From contig KE159582.1 in NCBI GenBank assembly GCA_000403255.2, positions 298,724-362,723 on the forward strand: a stretch of 64,000 nucleotides of DNA. Direction: 5' to 3'. This DNA comes from Lachnospiraceae bacterium 3-1. GTDB lineage: Bacteria; Bacillota; Clostridia; Lachnospirales; Lachnospiraceae. The translations under genes were made by a program, and so were the position numbers. The notes beneath the pieces are model-generated. The model was not told the origin of the DNA. It saw only the letters and a program-made list of their open reading frames with translations, and searched no databases. This document shows, piece by piece, positions 10,061 through 18,404 of the stretch; the stretch's first letter is position 1; every line of letters begins with the position of its first letter.

Positions 10061-12190
10061 ATGGAAAAAAGCTTTAAGATCATCAAGAAAGATGGAACAA
10101 AAGAAGATTTTAATGTACAGAAGGTGGTAGTTGCGGTGAATAAGTCCGCTTACCGGGCATTGATTACATTTACCGAGGAAGAGCTTAGATTTATTTGTCA
10201 GTTTGTAGAAGAAAAAGTGGAATCTATGGGAATAGAGGAAGTAAAAATTGCCCAGATGCACAATATTGTGGAAGGAGCTCTGGAGAAAGTGAATCCGGTG
10301 GTAGCAAAAAGCTATCGGGATTACCGGAATTATAAGCAGGACTTTGTTCAAATGCTAGACGAGGTCTATAAAAAGAGCCAATCCATTATGTATATCGGCG
10401 ATAAAGAGAATTCCAATACGGACAGTGCATTGGTATCTACCAAGCGCAGCCTGATTTTTAATCAATTAAATAAGGAACTGTACCAGAAATTTTTCATGAC
10501 CACAGAAGAAATCCAGGCATGCCGGGATGGTTACATTTATGTTCATGATATGTCAGCCAGACGGGATACCATGAACTGTTGTCTGTTTGATGTGGAAAAT
10601 GTACTGCGGGGCGGCTTCGAAATGGGAAATCTTTGGTATAACGAGCCCAAGACCTTAGACGTTGCCTTTGATGTGATCGGAGACATTGTGTTAAGCGCTG
10701 CAAGCCAGCAGTACGGTGGATTTACAGTGCCAAGTGTGGAAAAAATCTTAGAGCCTTATGCAGAAAAGTCCTATATCAAATATAAGAACCGTTATAAAAG
10801 CCTTGGATTGAGCGAAGAGCGGGCGGAGGAAGAAACCATGAAGGATATTGCCCGGGATTTGGAACAGGGAGTCCAGGGATGGGAATACAAGTTTAATTCG
10901 GTATCCTCCAGCCGAGGGGATTATCCCTTTATTACCATGACTTTTGGAACGGGGACAGGAAGATTTGCAAAAATGGCGTCCCTTGCTATGCTGAATGTAC
11001 GAAAAAAAGGACAAGGAAAAGCAGAGCGCAAGAAACCGGTGCTGTTTCCTAAATTAGTGTTTCTCTATGATGAGAATCTCCACGGTCCAGGGAAAGAGCT
11101 GGAAGATTTGTTTGAAGCAGGAATCGAATGTTCTCGGAAAACCATGTATCCTGACTGGCTGAGCCTTACCGGAAAGGGATATATTTCCAGTATGTATAAG
11201 CAGTATGGAGAAATTATCAGTCCTATGGGCTGTCGGGCATTTTTATCTCCCTGGTACGTAAAGGGGGGCATGAATCCAGCAGATGAGACCGATCATCCTG
11301 TGTTTGTAGGACGGTTTAATATTGGGGTGGTAAGTCTTCATCTTCCTATGATTCTTGCAAAGTCCAGACAGGAAAGCAGGGATTTTTACGAGGTGTTGGA
11401 TTATTATTTGCAGTTAATCCGCCAGCTTCATATCCGTACCTATGCATACCTTGGGGAAATGCGTGCAAGCACCAATCCTCTGGCCTATTGCGAAGGGGGA
11501 TTTTACGGCGGACATTTGGGCATCCATGATAAAATTAAGCCATTGCTGAAAACAGCCACAGCATCTTTTGGGATTACGGCTTTTCATGAGCTGCAGCAGC
11601 TTTATAACGGCAAATCTCTGGTAGAGGACGGGCAGTTTGCTATTGAGGTATTAGAGCATATCAATGAAAAAATTACAGAATTTAAAAAAGAGGATGGGAA
11701 CCTCTATGCCATTTATGCAACGCCGGCAGAAAACCTCTGCGGCCTGCAAGTGAAGCAGTTTCGTAAGAAATATGGGATTGTGGAAAATGTGTCTGACCGG
11801 GAATATGTCAGCAATGGCTTCCATTGCCATGTGACGGAGGATATTACACCGATTCAAAAACAAGACTTAGAGTACCGATTTTGGGAATTAAGTAACGGAG
11901 GAAAAATACAGTATGTGAAATATCCCATTGACTATAATGTGGAAGCGGTTAAAACACTGGTAAGACGGGCAATGGATATGGGATTTTATGAGGGAGTGAA
12001 TTTATCCCTTTCCTATTGTGATGACTGTGGGCATCAGGAATTGGAAATGGATGTATGTCCCAAATGCGGCAGCCGCAACCTAACGAAGATTGAGCGGATG
12101 AACGGTTACCTGTCTTATTCCAGGGTCAAGGGTGATACCAGATTAAATGATGCCAAAATGGCTGAGATAAAAGAACGCAGAAGCATGTAA
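10061..12190 (+). CDS. nrdD: anaerobic (class III) ribonucleoside-triphosphate reductase
   Basis: 709 residues. Reduces NTPs to dNTPs without oxygen by a glycyl radical. An N-terminal ATP-cone (about 3-95) senses dATP/ATP. The catalytic barrel contains NCCLFDVENVL; near the C-terminus lies a zinc site (CDDCGH... CPKCGS, about 654-671) and the glycyl-radical motif RMNGYLSYSRV with the radical Gly near 681. Start set at the ATG at 10061 because AGGAGG (10048-10053) lies seven bases ahead; an earlier GTG at 10037 has no site. Followed 10 bp later by its activase nrdG. Putative NrdR boxes precede it. Confidence 0.97.
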   Translation: MEKSFKIIKKDGTKEDFNVQKVVVAVNKSAYRALITFTEEELRFICQFVEEKVESMGIEEVKIAQMHNIVEGALEKVNPVVAKSYRDYRNYKQDFVQMLDEVYKKSQSIMYIGDKENSNTDSALVSTKRSLIFNQLNKELYQKFFMTTEEIQACRDGYIYVHDMSARRDTMNCCLFDVENVLRGGFEMGNLWYNEPKTLDVAFDVIGDIVLSAASQQYGGFTVPSVEKILEPYAEKSYIKYKNRYKSLGLSEERAEEETMKDIARDLEQGVQGWEYKFNSVSSSRGDYPFITMTFGTGTGRFAKMASLAMLNVRKKGQGKAERKKPVLFPKLVFLYDENLHGPGKELEDLFEAGIECSRKTMYPDWLSLTGKGYISSMYKQYGEIISPMGCRAFLSPWYVKGGMNPADETDHPVFVGRFNIGVVSLHLPMILAKSRQESRDFYEVLDYYLQLIRQLHIRTYAYLGEMRASTNPLAYCEGGFYGGHLGIHDKIKPLLKTATASFGITAFHELQQLYNGKSLVEDGQFAIEVLEHINEKITEFKKEDGNLYAIYATPAENLCGLQVKQFRKKYGIVENVSDREYVSNGFHCHVTEDITPIQKQDLEYRFWELSNGGKIQYVKYPIDYNVEAVKTLVRRAMDMGFYEGVNLSLSYCDDCGHQELEMDVCPKCGSRNLTKIERMNGYLSYSRVKGDTRLNDAKMAEIKERRSM

Positions 12191-12200
12191 GGAGAAAGAG

Positions 12201-12692
12201 ATGAGATACCACAATATAACAAAAGACGATATGCTAAATGGTGACGGGCTTCGTGTAGTCTTATGGGTGTCTGGATGCTCCCATTGTTGCAAGGAGTGCC
12301 AGAATCCTATTACCTGGGACCCCAATGGCGGACTTTTGTTTGACGAGGAGGCAAAACAGGAAATTTTTACAGAGCTTGCCAGAGACTATATTTCAGGGAT
12401 TACCTTTAGCGGAGGAGATCCTTTGTATTTCGGCAACCGCTCGGATGTATCAAAACTGATTCAGGAAATCAAAGAAAGATTTCCCCAAAAAACCATTTGG
12501 ATGTATACTGGATTTATGTGGGAAACCATAGCCGCTTTGGAGATTATGAAATATGTGGATGTGTTGGTAGACGGGGAATTTATAGTGGAGAAGAAGAATA
12601 CAAAGCTGCATTGGCGTGGAAGTTCCAATCAGCGGGTGATAGATGTGCCTGCCAGCAGGGTACAAGGGAAAATGGTACTCCATTGCCAGTAA
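12201..12692 (+). CDS. nrdG: anaerobic RNR-activating radical SAM protein
   Basis: 163 residues. Uses S-adenosylmethionine and a 4Fe-4S cluster to generate the glycyl radical on NrdD. The cluster motif is C26-x3-C30-x2-C33 (GCSHCCKECQNP), followed by the SAM-contacting FSGGDP motif (about residues 72-77). Length is normal for the family. Ten bases after nrdD with an AAGGAG site, so co-transcribed. Confidence 0.96.
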   Translation: MRYHNITKDDMLNGDGLRVVLWVSGCSHCCKECQNPITWDPNGGLLFDEEAKQEIFTELARDYISGITFSGGDPLYFGNRSDVSKLIQEIKERFPQKTIWMYTGFMWETIAALEIMKYVDVLVDGEFIVEKKNTKLHWRGSSNQRVIDVPASRVQGKMVLHCQ

Positions 12693-12755
12693 GAGAATAT
12701 CAGGCTGGGACATTTGATAAATAGAAAAAATCTAAGGAATAAGGAGATAAATCCC

Positions 12756-14030
12756 ATGAAAAAGGAGCCTTTTGTGACAAAAGAACAGTTAAAGGAGATC
12801 GTAAAGGAATACCCTACGCCCTTTCATTTGTATGATGAAAGGGGAATTCGGGCCAATGCAAAAGCATTAAAGGAAGCATTTTCTTGGAATCCAGGATTTC
12901 GGGAATATTTTGCAGTAAAGGCAACGCCCAACCCTTTTTTAATCAATATTTTAAAGGAGTACGGCTGTGGCTGCGACTGTTCTTCCATGACAGAGCTGAT
13001 GCTGGCAGATGCATTGCATTTTGATGGACCAGATATTATGTTTTCTTCAAATGCTACGCCAGCCAGTGAATTTCAGTTTGCCAATGAGATTGGAGCCATT
13101 ATCAATCTGGATGATTTTACTCACATTGATTTTCTGGAACAGACCATCGGTTCTATCCCAGAAACCATAAGCTGTCGTTACAATCCAGGAGGAGTGTTCA
13201 AAATCAGCAACAGTATTATGGATAATCCAGGAGATGCGAAATATGGATTTACCACGGAACAATTATTTGAAGGGTTTCGGGTGTTAAAGGAAAAAGGTGC
13301 GAAACATTTTGGAATTCATGCATTTTTAGCCAGCAATACGGTGACAAATGAATATTATCCTACTCTGGCCAAAACCTTGTTTGAGGTGGCAGTAAAATTA
13401 AAAGAAGAGACAGGGGCGGACATCCGATTTATCAATTTATCTGGTGGAATTGGAATTCCCTATCGTCCGGATCAAGAGCCCAATGATATTTATGCCATCG
13501 GGGAAGGGGTTCGCAAGGTATATGAAGAAGTGCTTGTTCCGGCAGGCATGGGAGATGTGGCAATTTACACAGAGCTTGGGAGATTTATGATGGGGCCCTT
13601 CGGCTGTCTGGTAACAACTGCTATTCATGAGAAACATACCCACAAAGAATATATTGGTTGTGACGCCTGTGCGGTAAATTTGATGCGGCCTGCCATGTAT
13701 GGAGCGTACCATCATATTACCGTTATGGGGAAGGATAACAGTGTCTGCGATCATAAGTACGATATTACAGGTTCCCTTTGTGAGAACAATGACAAGTTTG
13801 CCATTGACCGTATGCTTCCCAAAATAGATAAGGGGGATCTTTTAGTGATTCATGATACTGGTGCACATGGATTTTCTATGGGCTATAACTACAATGGAAA
13901 ATTAAAATCTGCAGAGCTATTGTTAAAGGAAGATGGAAGCGTTCAACTGATTCGGCGTGCAGAAACACCAGAGGATTATTTTGCAACCTTTGATTGTTTT
14001 GATATTTTAAAAGACAGGAAGCGGGGATAA
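12756..14030 (+). CDS. lysA: diaminopimelate decarboxylase
   Basis: 424-residue fold-type III PLP enzyme converting meso-diaminopimelate to L-lysine. The PLP lysine is K55 in YFAVKATPNP; the phosphate-binding and dimer motifs are recognisable (LSGGIG; ELGRFMMGP; MRPAMYGAYH), and the cross-subunit active-site Cys is near 342 (GSLCENND). The usual HxGS segment is changed to GIHAFLASNT, a divergent sub-branch. Other decarboxylases of the family (for example carboxynorspermidine) are less likely. Start at 12756 is backed by AAGGAG (12741-12746); a TTG at 12714 is not. Follows nrdG by 63 bp. Confidence 0.82.
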   Translation: MKKEPFVTKEQLKEIVKEYPTPFHLYDERGIRANAKALKEAFSWNPGFREYFAVKATPNPFLINILKEYGCGCDCSSMTELMLADALHFDGPDIMFSSNATPASEFQFANEIGAIINLDDFTHIDFLEQTIGSIPETISCRYNPGGVFKISNSIMDNPGDAKYGFTTEQLFEGFRVLKEKGAKHFGIHAFLASNTVTNEYYPTLAKTLFEVAVKLKEETGADIRFINLSGGIGIPYRPDQEPNDIYAIGEGVRKVYEEVLVPAGMGDVAIYTELGRFMMGPFGCLVTTAIHEKHTHKEYIGCDACAVNLMRPAMYGAYHHITVMGKDNSVCDHKYDITGSLCENNDKFAIDRMLPKIDKGDLLVIHDTGAHGFSMGYNYNGKLKSAELLLKEDGSVQLIRRAETPEDYFATFDCFDILKDRKRG

Positions 14031-14031
14031 G

Positions 14032-14349
14032 GTGATTGGGCGAAAAGATATTTTATCCATTCCTTATCTGAAAAAGACTGCATTTACCGGAAGCTATGAA
14101 GGATTGCGCTTCCGGTTTGCTGTTGTAAAAAAAGAAGTTCTGCCAGATGGCGAACAGGGAAAGGAAATTCAGCTACTGGAAGTGACAGCCTGGGAAGGCC
14201 CCTATGGATTTGATGCAACGCCAGAGGAGAAAAAGCAGAGACTGGAAATGGATTTTTCAGAAGAGGGTATACAAAAAGGGATTGACTGGCTGAATGAACT
14301 TTGGAATCAGGAGCCAAAGAGGTGGATAGCGGCGAAAAGCAATTGGTAA
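14032..14349 (+). CDS. hypothetical protein, 105 aa
   Basis: Starts with GTG one base after the lysA stop, so presumably translated by coupling; a GGGG lies nine bases ahead. Soluble, mixed alpha/beta, with no signal peptide and no motif I recognise (begins MIGRKDILSIPYLKKTAF, ends IAAKSNW). An intrinsic terminator follows at 14375-14418. It resembles a conserved unknown accompanying lysA; function unknown. Confidence 0.65.
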   Translation: MIGRKDILSIPYLKKTAFTGSYEGLRFRFAVVKKEVLPDGEQGKEIQLLEVTAWEGPYGFDATPEEKKQRLEMDFSEEGIQKGIDWLNELWNQEPKRWIAAKSNW

Positions 14350-14374
14350 GGAAGGGAAAAATAGAAAGGTGTAA

Positions 14375-14418
14375 AGGCGTAAAGTCAGGAAAGTGTGAGG
14401 CTTTACGCTTCCTTTTTG
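14375..14418 (+). terminator. intrinsic terminator of nrdDG-lysA unit
   Basis: GCGTAAAG (14377-14384) pairs with CTTTACGC (14401-14408), followed by TTCCTTTTT. Confidence 0.75.
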
Positions 14419-14428
14419 GAAAGCCGCC

Positions 14429-14468
14429 AACTCTCCAGCTTGTCAAATCTTTAAATATATCGTATAAT
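14429..14468 (+). repeat. 40-bp direct repeat, left copy (contains promoter hexamers)
   Basis: Begins AACTCTCCAGCTTGTCAAAT. 38 of 40 bases match 16841-16880. It holds TTGTCA (14440-14445), a 17-bp spacer and TATAAT (14463-14468), a good sigma-A promoter. The two copies bracket the queC-yhhQ-queF island. Confidence 0.85.
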
Positions 14469-14537
14469 CTCATCTTCCTGTTCAATTTCAAAGTAATAAT
14501 TTGCGCAGTCATAGTAAAGGAAGTTGTCTGTCGGCAT
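14451..14537 (-). mobile_element. relic of a DDE transposase (IS1634-like)
   Basis: Reverse-strand frame of 28 codons containing LYYDCANYYFEIEQEDE, which I recognise as the first-Asp region of IS1634/IS4-type transposases common in Lachnospiraceae (typical form YYDCTNYYFEIEQED). Homology stops exactly where the 40-bp direct repeat begins (14468), and no other part of the transposase remains. It marks a mobile-element junction at the left edge of the queuosine island. Confidence 0.6.
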
Positions 14538-14606
14538 GAGAAGCAATCTGTATAAGTTTGTTTTCCTGTGCCTGTTTATATTTTAAGGTTTCAAGCATTT
14601 TTATAG

Positions 14607-14635
14607 TTGACATCCTGGGCTTTGCGGAATATAAT
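14607..14635 (+). promoter_or_regulatory. consensus sigma-A promoter of queC-yhhQ-queF
   Basis: TTGACA (14607-14612), 17-bp spacer, TATAAT (14630-14635): a perfect consensus. Transcription would start near 14642, about ten bases before the riboswitch. Confidence 0.85.
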
Positions 14636-14652
14636 TTCAATACAGCTGAATA

Positions 14653-14707
14653 GACAGTTCGGCCCGATTGCTCGAGCGTACCATCCTGTCGTTAAACAAA
14701 ACTAGGG
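14653..14707 (+). promoter_or_regulatory. probable preQ1-I riboswitch aptamer
   Basis: Five-base stem GACAG (14653-14657) / CTGTC (14686-14690), loop beginning TTC and ending TACCATC, then the A-rich tail GTTAAACAAAACTAGG typical of preQ1-I aptamers (compare the UUAACAAAACAAGG tail of the Thermoanaerobacter element). It lies between a consensus promoter and a terminator, upstream of preQ1-pathway genes. Unusual point: the loop is about 28 nt, roughly twice the normal, and I could not place a clean P2 pseudoknot. Class assignment is therefore tentative. Confidence 0.6.
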
Positions 14708-14723
14708 AACCCGATTTTATTGA

Positions 14724-14757
14724 ATCCTGCGTTTTGCGGGATTTTTTTGCTTTTTTG
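14724..14757 (+). terminator. riboswitch-controlled terminator
   Basis: ATCCTGC (14724-14730) / GCGGGAT (14736-14742) with loop GTTTT, followed by a long T-tract. Lies between the aptamer and queC, so preQ1 binding probably promotes termination. Confidence 0.8.
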
Positions 14758-14787
14758 TATGGTTGAATTGTGATTGGAGGAAAATGT

Positions 14788-15480
14788 ATGAAAGTACTGG
14801 TGTTATCAAGCGGCGGCATTGACTCGACAGTCTGCCTGGCGCTTGCCGTAGAGAAGTATGGCTATGAGAATGTGCTGAGCCTGTCTGTTTCTTATGGGCA
14901 GAAGCACAGCAATGAACTGAAAGCGGCGCAGAGGATTGCGCAGCATTATCATGTGAGACATAAGGAACTGGATATGGGGATGATATTTGCGGGTTCAGAC
15001 TGTACATTACTGGAGGGAAGGGGAGAAATTCCCAAGGGCACATATGCATCCCAGCTTCAGGAGAGTACTGGAAAACCGATTTCTACCTATGTTCCGTTTC
15101 GGAACGGGCTGTTTCTGGCGGCAGCAGCGTCTGTTGCGCTAGCGGATGGATGTGAGAAAATCTATTATGGGGCGCATGCGGATGACAGCGCGGGAAATGC
15201 GTACCCGGATACTTCAGAAGCATTTCATGAAGCAATCAGCCGGGCCGTGTATGAAGGGAGCGGAAAGCAGTTGGAAATCGAGGCTCCATTTCTGTACAGC
15301 CATAAGGCAGATGTCGTTCGGACAGGGATGGGGCTTCAGGCGCCCTTTGCATTTACCTGGTCCTGTTACGAGGGTGGAGAAAAGCCGTGTGGAAAATGCG
15401 CCACCTGTATGGACAGGAGGAAAGCATTTGAACTAAACGAAATCCAGGATCCGGCGGAATATGAGGAGGAGAAGAAATGA
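14788..15480 (+). CDS. queC: 7-cyano-7-deazaguanine (preQ0) synthase
   Basis: 230 residues. Converts 7-carboxy-7-deazaguanine to preQ0 with ATP and ammonia. PP-loop ATP pyrophosphatase motif SSGGIDST at residues 7-14 and a C-terminal zinc site C193, C201, C204, C207 (CGKCATC). Start at 14788 follows GGAGG (14776-14780) by seven bases; the upstream GTG at 14770 lacks a site. First gene of a three-gene operon, overlapping yhhQ by ATGA. queD and queE are not in this window, so they must be elsewhere if the pathway is complete. Confidence 0.95.
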   Translation: MKVLVLSSGGIDSTVCLALAVEKYGYENVLSLSVSYGQKHSNELKAAQRIAQHYHVRHKELDMGMIFAGSDCTLLEGRGEIPKGTYASQLQESTGKPISTYVPFRNGLFLAAAASVALADGCEKIYYGAHADDSAGNAYPDTSEAFHEAISRAVYEGSGKQLEIEAPFLYSHKADVVRTGMGLQAPFAFTWSCYEGGEKPCGKCATCMDRRKAFELNEIQDPAEYEEEKK

Positions 15481-16163
15481 CAAATTCTGTTTTGTTTATA
15501 CTTTCAATTGGTTTTTATCTTTTTTCGGTAGTGATTGCCTACAAAATGTTTGGAAAGACAGGGCTGTATGTGTTTACGGCAATTTCAGCGATTCTTGCCA
15601 ATATACAGGTGTGTAAAAATGTGGATATTTTTGGACTTTCGACCACTGCGGGGAATACGCTTTATGCGGCAAGTTTTCTGGTGACAGATATCCTGTCTGA
15701 AAAGTATGGAAAGAAAGCGGCGCAGAAAGCAGTCTACATTGGTCTGTTTACAACCGTTATTTTCCTGGTGGGAACACAGGGGCTGCTCAGGTTTGTCCCG
15801 AATGCAAACGATATCATGAATGAGCCGATTACGATGCTGTTCGGTTTTGTACCGAGGGTGGTTTTAGGAAGCACACTGGGATATATCTGCTCACAGACGA
15901 TAGATGTTACCCTTTATCATTTCATCTGGAAAAAAACGGGCGACAATGAGGGAAGGTTATGGCTTCGGAATTGTGGTTCGACTCTGACTTCCCAGGCTGT
16001 GGATACGCTAGTGTTTACGTTTGTCGCTTTCTGGGGTGTGTATGACACGGAGGTGTTTGTGAGTATTTTGCTTACAACGTATCTGTTTAAGGCAATTGTT
16101 GCTTTCTGTGATACGCCTTTCGTATATCTGGCAAGAAAGCTTAAAGTGAAGGAGGAACATTAA
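15477..16163 (+). CDS. yhhQ: VUT-family queuosine precursor transporter
   Basis: 228-residue integral membrane protein with about six helices. The segment NTLYAASFLVTDILSEKYGK is characteristic of the YhhQ/VUT (COG1738) family, which imports preQ0 or preQ1. The start overlaps the queC stop (ATGA) and the stop abuts queF, so it is co-translated with de novo preQ1 enzymes. The cell may therefore both make and salvage the base. Confidence 0.92.
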   Translation: MTNSVLFILSIGFYLFSVVIAYKMFGKTGLYVFTAISAILANIQVCKNVDIFGLSTTAGNTLYAASFLVTDILSEKYGKKAAQKAVYIGLFTTVIFLVGTQGLLRFVPNANDIMNEPITMLFGFVPRVVLGSTLGYICSQTIDVTLYHFIWKKTGDNEGRLWLRNCGSTLTSQAVDTLVFTFVAFWGVYDTEVFVSILLTTYLFKAIVAFCDTPFVYLARKLKVKEEH

Positions 16164-16634
16164 ATGTCTGAGTTACATGCACTTGGAAAACAGACAAAAT
16201 ACCAAATGGATTATGCGCCAGAGGTACTTGAAAGTTTTGAAAATAAACATATGGACAATGACTATTTCGTGAAATTCAATTGTCCGGAGTTTACATCTCT
16301 CTGTCCGATTACGGGACAGCCGGATTTTGCAACGATCTACATATCTTATGTCCCGGATAGAAAAATGGTTGAGAGCAAATCCCTAAAACTGTATCTCTTT
16401 TCTTACAGAAATCATGGAGATTTTCATGAGGACTGCTGCAATAAGATTATGAAAGATTTGATAAATCTTATGGAACCGAAGTATATTGAAGTCTGGGGGA
16501 AATTCCTTCCAAGAGGAGGGATTTCGATTGATCCGTACTGTAATTACGGAAAGAAAGGGACAAAATGGGAGGAGATGGCTTATGACCGTCTCGCCCATCA
16601 TGACATGTATCCCGAAAAAGTAGATAACCGATAA
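16164..16634 (+). CDS. queF: NADPH-dependent preQ0 reductase
   Basis: 156 residues, the short unimodular form. Reduces the nitrile of preQ0 to the amine of preQ1. The thioimide-forming Cys is C47 and the acid D54 ([14 protein letters not shown]), with the same spacing as the Bacillus enzyme; the family motif [16 protein letters not shown] follows. Starts directly after the yhhQ stop with AAGGAGG upstream. Last gene of the riboswitch-controlled operon; a strong hairpin follows. Confidence 0.96.
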   Translation: MSELHALGKQTKYQMDYAPEVLESFENKHMDNDYFVKFNCPEFTSLCPITGQPDFATIYISYVPDRKMVESKSLKLYLFSYRNHGDFHEDCCNKIMKDLINLMEPKYIEVWGKFLPRGGISIDPYCNYGKKGTKWEEMAYDRLAHHDMYPEKVDNR

Positions 16635-16642
16635 CAGATTTG

Positions 16643-16668
16643 GATGCCCCGTGGTCTTACGGGGCATC
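16643..16668 (+). terminator. hairpin after queF
   Basis: Ten-bp perfect stem GATGCCCCGT / ACGGGGCATC with a six-base loop, starting eight bases after the queF stop. No T-run follows, so it may act as an RNA 3' end protector or weak terminator. Confidence 0.55.
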
Positions 16669-16840
16669 TGGCGTATCCGAAGATTTATTATAAGAGATAA
16701 AATTTCTGGGCGGAAGACAGGGTGGTTTTGCGTTCTTTTTCATGGTTTCCTTCTTGCGTAAAATGCTTTAGGAGTAATATATGTACTTTTTGATGTGATA
16801 TACTAAAGGTGCTATGAATTGTAAAGTGGGGAAATTCAAA

Positions 16841-16880
16841 AACTCTCCAGCTTGCCAAATCTTTAAATATATCATATAAT
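16841..16880 (+). repeat. 40-bp direct repeat, right copy / murE promoter
   Basis: Near-identical to 14429-14468. Contains TTGCCA (16852-16857), a 17-bp spacer and TATAAT (16875-16880), an obvious promoter for murE 36 bp downstream. Probably the original promoter of the murE operon, duplicated when the que island was inserted. Confidence 0.85.
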
Positions 16881-16915
16881 AAAGCGAGTATGCTTTTATG
16901 AAAAGAGGAAATATA

Positions 16916-18388
16916 ATGGAAAAGTTAGATAGACTGTTGGAACGCTTGGATTATCAAATCATCCAGGGGAAAACAGAGTTGGAAATTACAGACCTTGTAT
17001 ATGATTCCAGAAAAGTGACAGAGGGCTGTCTTTTTGTGTGCATTAAGGGGGCTGTGGCAGATGGCCATGCTTATGTAAGCGAGGTGGCAAAGAAGGGTGC
17101 GGCAGCGGTATTGGTACAGGAAGAGGTAGAAGCGCCGGATTCTGTTACCGTAATCAAAGTAGATGATACCCGCTATGGGCTGGCGTTAGTTTCAGCAGCT
17201 TGGTTTCACCATCCAGCAGAGAAGCTAAAGGTGATCGGCATTACTGGGACTAAGGGGAAAACCACCACTACTTATATGGTAAAATCTATTTTGGAGCATG
17301 CTGGTTATCAGGTGGGTCTGATTGGAACTATTGAGGCCATTATCGGAGATAAGGTAATTCCAGCAAATAATACCACGCCGGAATCTTATATTGTACAGGA
17401 TTATTTTCATCAAATGGTAGATGCTGGCTGTCAGTGTGTGGTGATGGAAGTGTCTTCTCAGGGATTGATGATGCACCGCACCGCAGGGTTTACCTTTGAA
17501 ATGGGAATATTTACCAATCTGGAATCAGATCATATCGGCCCCAATGAACATGCTTCTTTTGAGGAATATCTGGCATGTAAAGGGATGTTGTTTCGGCAGT
17601 GTCGGATTGGAATCATCAATCAGGATGATGAACACTGGGAAAAGGTGGTTGCAGGACATACCTGCACAATCGAAACCTTCGGATTCTCGCCTGAGGCGGA
17701 TTTGCAGGCAGAACATATTCATCTGGTGAAGAAACCAGGATATCTAGGCGTAGCTTATCACGCCAAAGGATTGGTGGATATGGAAGTGGAAATTGATGTG
17801 CCAGGGAAGTTCAGCGTGTACAATTCACTGACAGCCATTGCCATTTGCCGTCATTTTCAGGTGACGGAAGAGAATATAAAGCAGGCGTTGAAGGAGGCAA
17901 AGGTAAAAGGAAGAATTGAGATGATTCCCGTGTCAGACACATTTACTCTGATGATTGACTATGCCCACAATGCCATGAGCTTAGAAAGTCTGTTGAGAAC
18001 TCTAAAAGAATATGAGCCGGGGCGTTTGGTATGCTTATTTGGCTGCGGCGGCAATCGTTCGAAGCTGCGCCGTTATGAGATGGGAGAGGTTTCTGGTAAT
18101 TTTGCAGATTTGACAGTGATCACTTCGGACAATCCAAGATTCGAAAATCCACAGGATATTATCGATGATATTAAAGTGGGAATGGCCAAAACCAATGGAA
18201 GTTATATAGAAATCATTGACCGGAAGGAAGCCATCAAGCATGTGATTGCCAATGGGCAGCCAGGGGATGTGATTGTGCTTGCAGGGAAGGGCCATGAAGA
18301 CTACCAGGAAATTAAAGGAAAAAAGTACCCAATGGATGAACGTGTGCTAATTCAGGAAGTTTTAGAAGAACTGGCACAGGAAAGATAA
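16916..18388 (+). CDS. murE: UDP-MurNAc-L-Ala-D-Glu:meso-diaminopimelate ligase
   Basis: 490-residue cytoplasmic Mur ligase adding the third residue of the peptidoglycan stem peptide. Mur N-terminal domain (1-100), P-loop GTKGKTTTT (111-119), central and C-terminal Mur domains. The substrate-selecting motif is DNPR (405-408), which specifies meso-diaminopimelate rather than lysine, in agreement with ddh and lysA in this window. Start at 16916 follows AGAGGA by six bases. First gene of a long housekeeping operon running to thiN. Confidence 0.95.
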   Translation: MEKLDRLLERLDYQIIQGKTELEITDLVYDSRKVTEGCLFVCIKGAVADGHAYVSEVAKKGAAAVLVQEEVEAPDSVTVIKVDDTRYGLALVSAAWFHHPAEKLKVIGITGTKGKTTTTYMVKSILEHAGYQVGLIGTIEAIIGDKVIPANNTTPESYIVQDYFHQMVDAGCQCVVMEVSSQGLMMHRTAGFTFEMGIFTNLESDHIGPNEHASFEEYLACKGMLFRQCRIGIINQDDEHWEKVVAGHTCTIETFGFSPEADLQAEHIHLVKKPGYLGVAYHAKGLVDMEVEIDVPGKFSVYNSLTAIAICRHFQVTEENIKQALKEAKVKGRIEMIPVSDTFTLMIDYAHNAMSLESLLRTLKEYEPGRLVCLFGCGGNRSKLRRYEMGEVSGNFADLTVITSDNPRFENPQDIIDDIKVGMAKTNGSYIEIIDRKEAIKHVIANGQPGDVIVLAGKGHEDYQEIKGKKYPMDERVLIQEVLEELAQER

Positions 18389-18404
18389 TACAGGTGATGC
18401 AGAG

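Noticed and set aside
14596-14598. Reverse-strand ATG that would extend the transposase relic upstream
   Set aside because: It is in a different frame from the recognisable DCANYYFEIEQED segment and its short peptide has no clear transposase similarity.
16657-16743. 28-codon reverse-strand frame (MKKNAKPPCLPPRNF...) with AAGAAGGAAA upstream
   Set aside because: Very short, ends inside the queF hairpin, and shows no recognisable family; probably chance or an untraceable relic.
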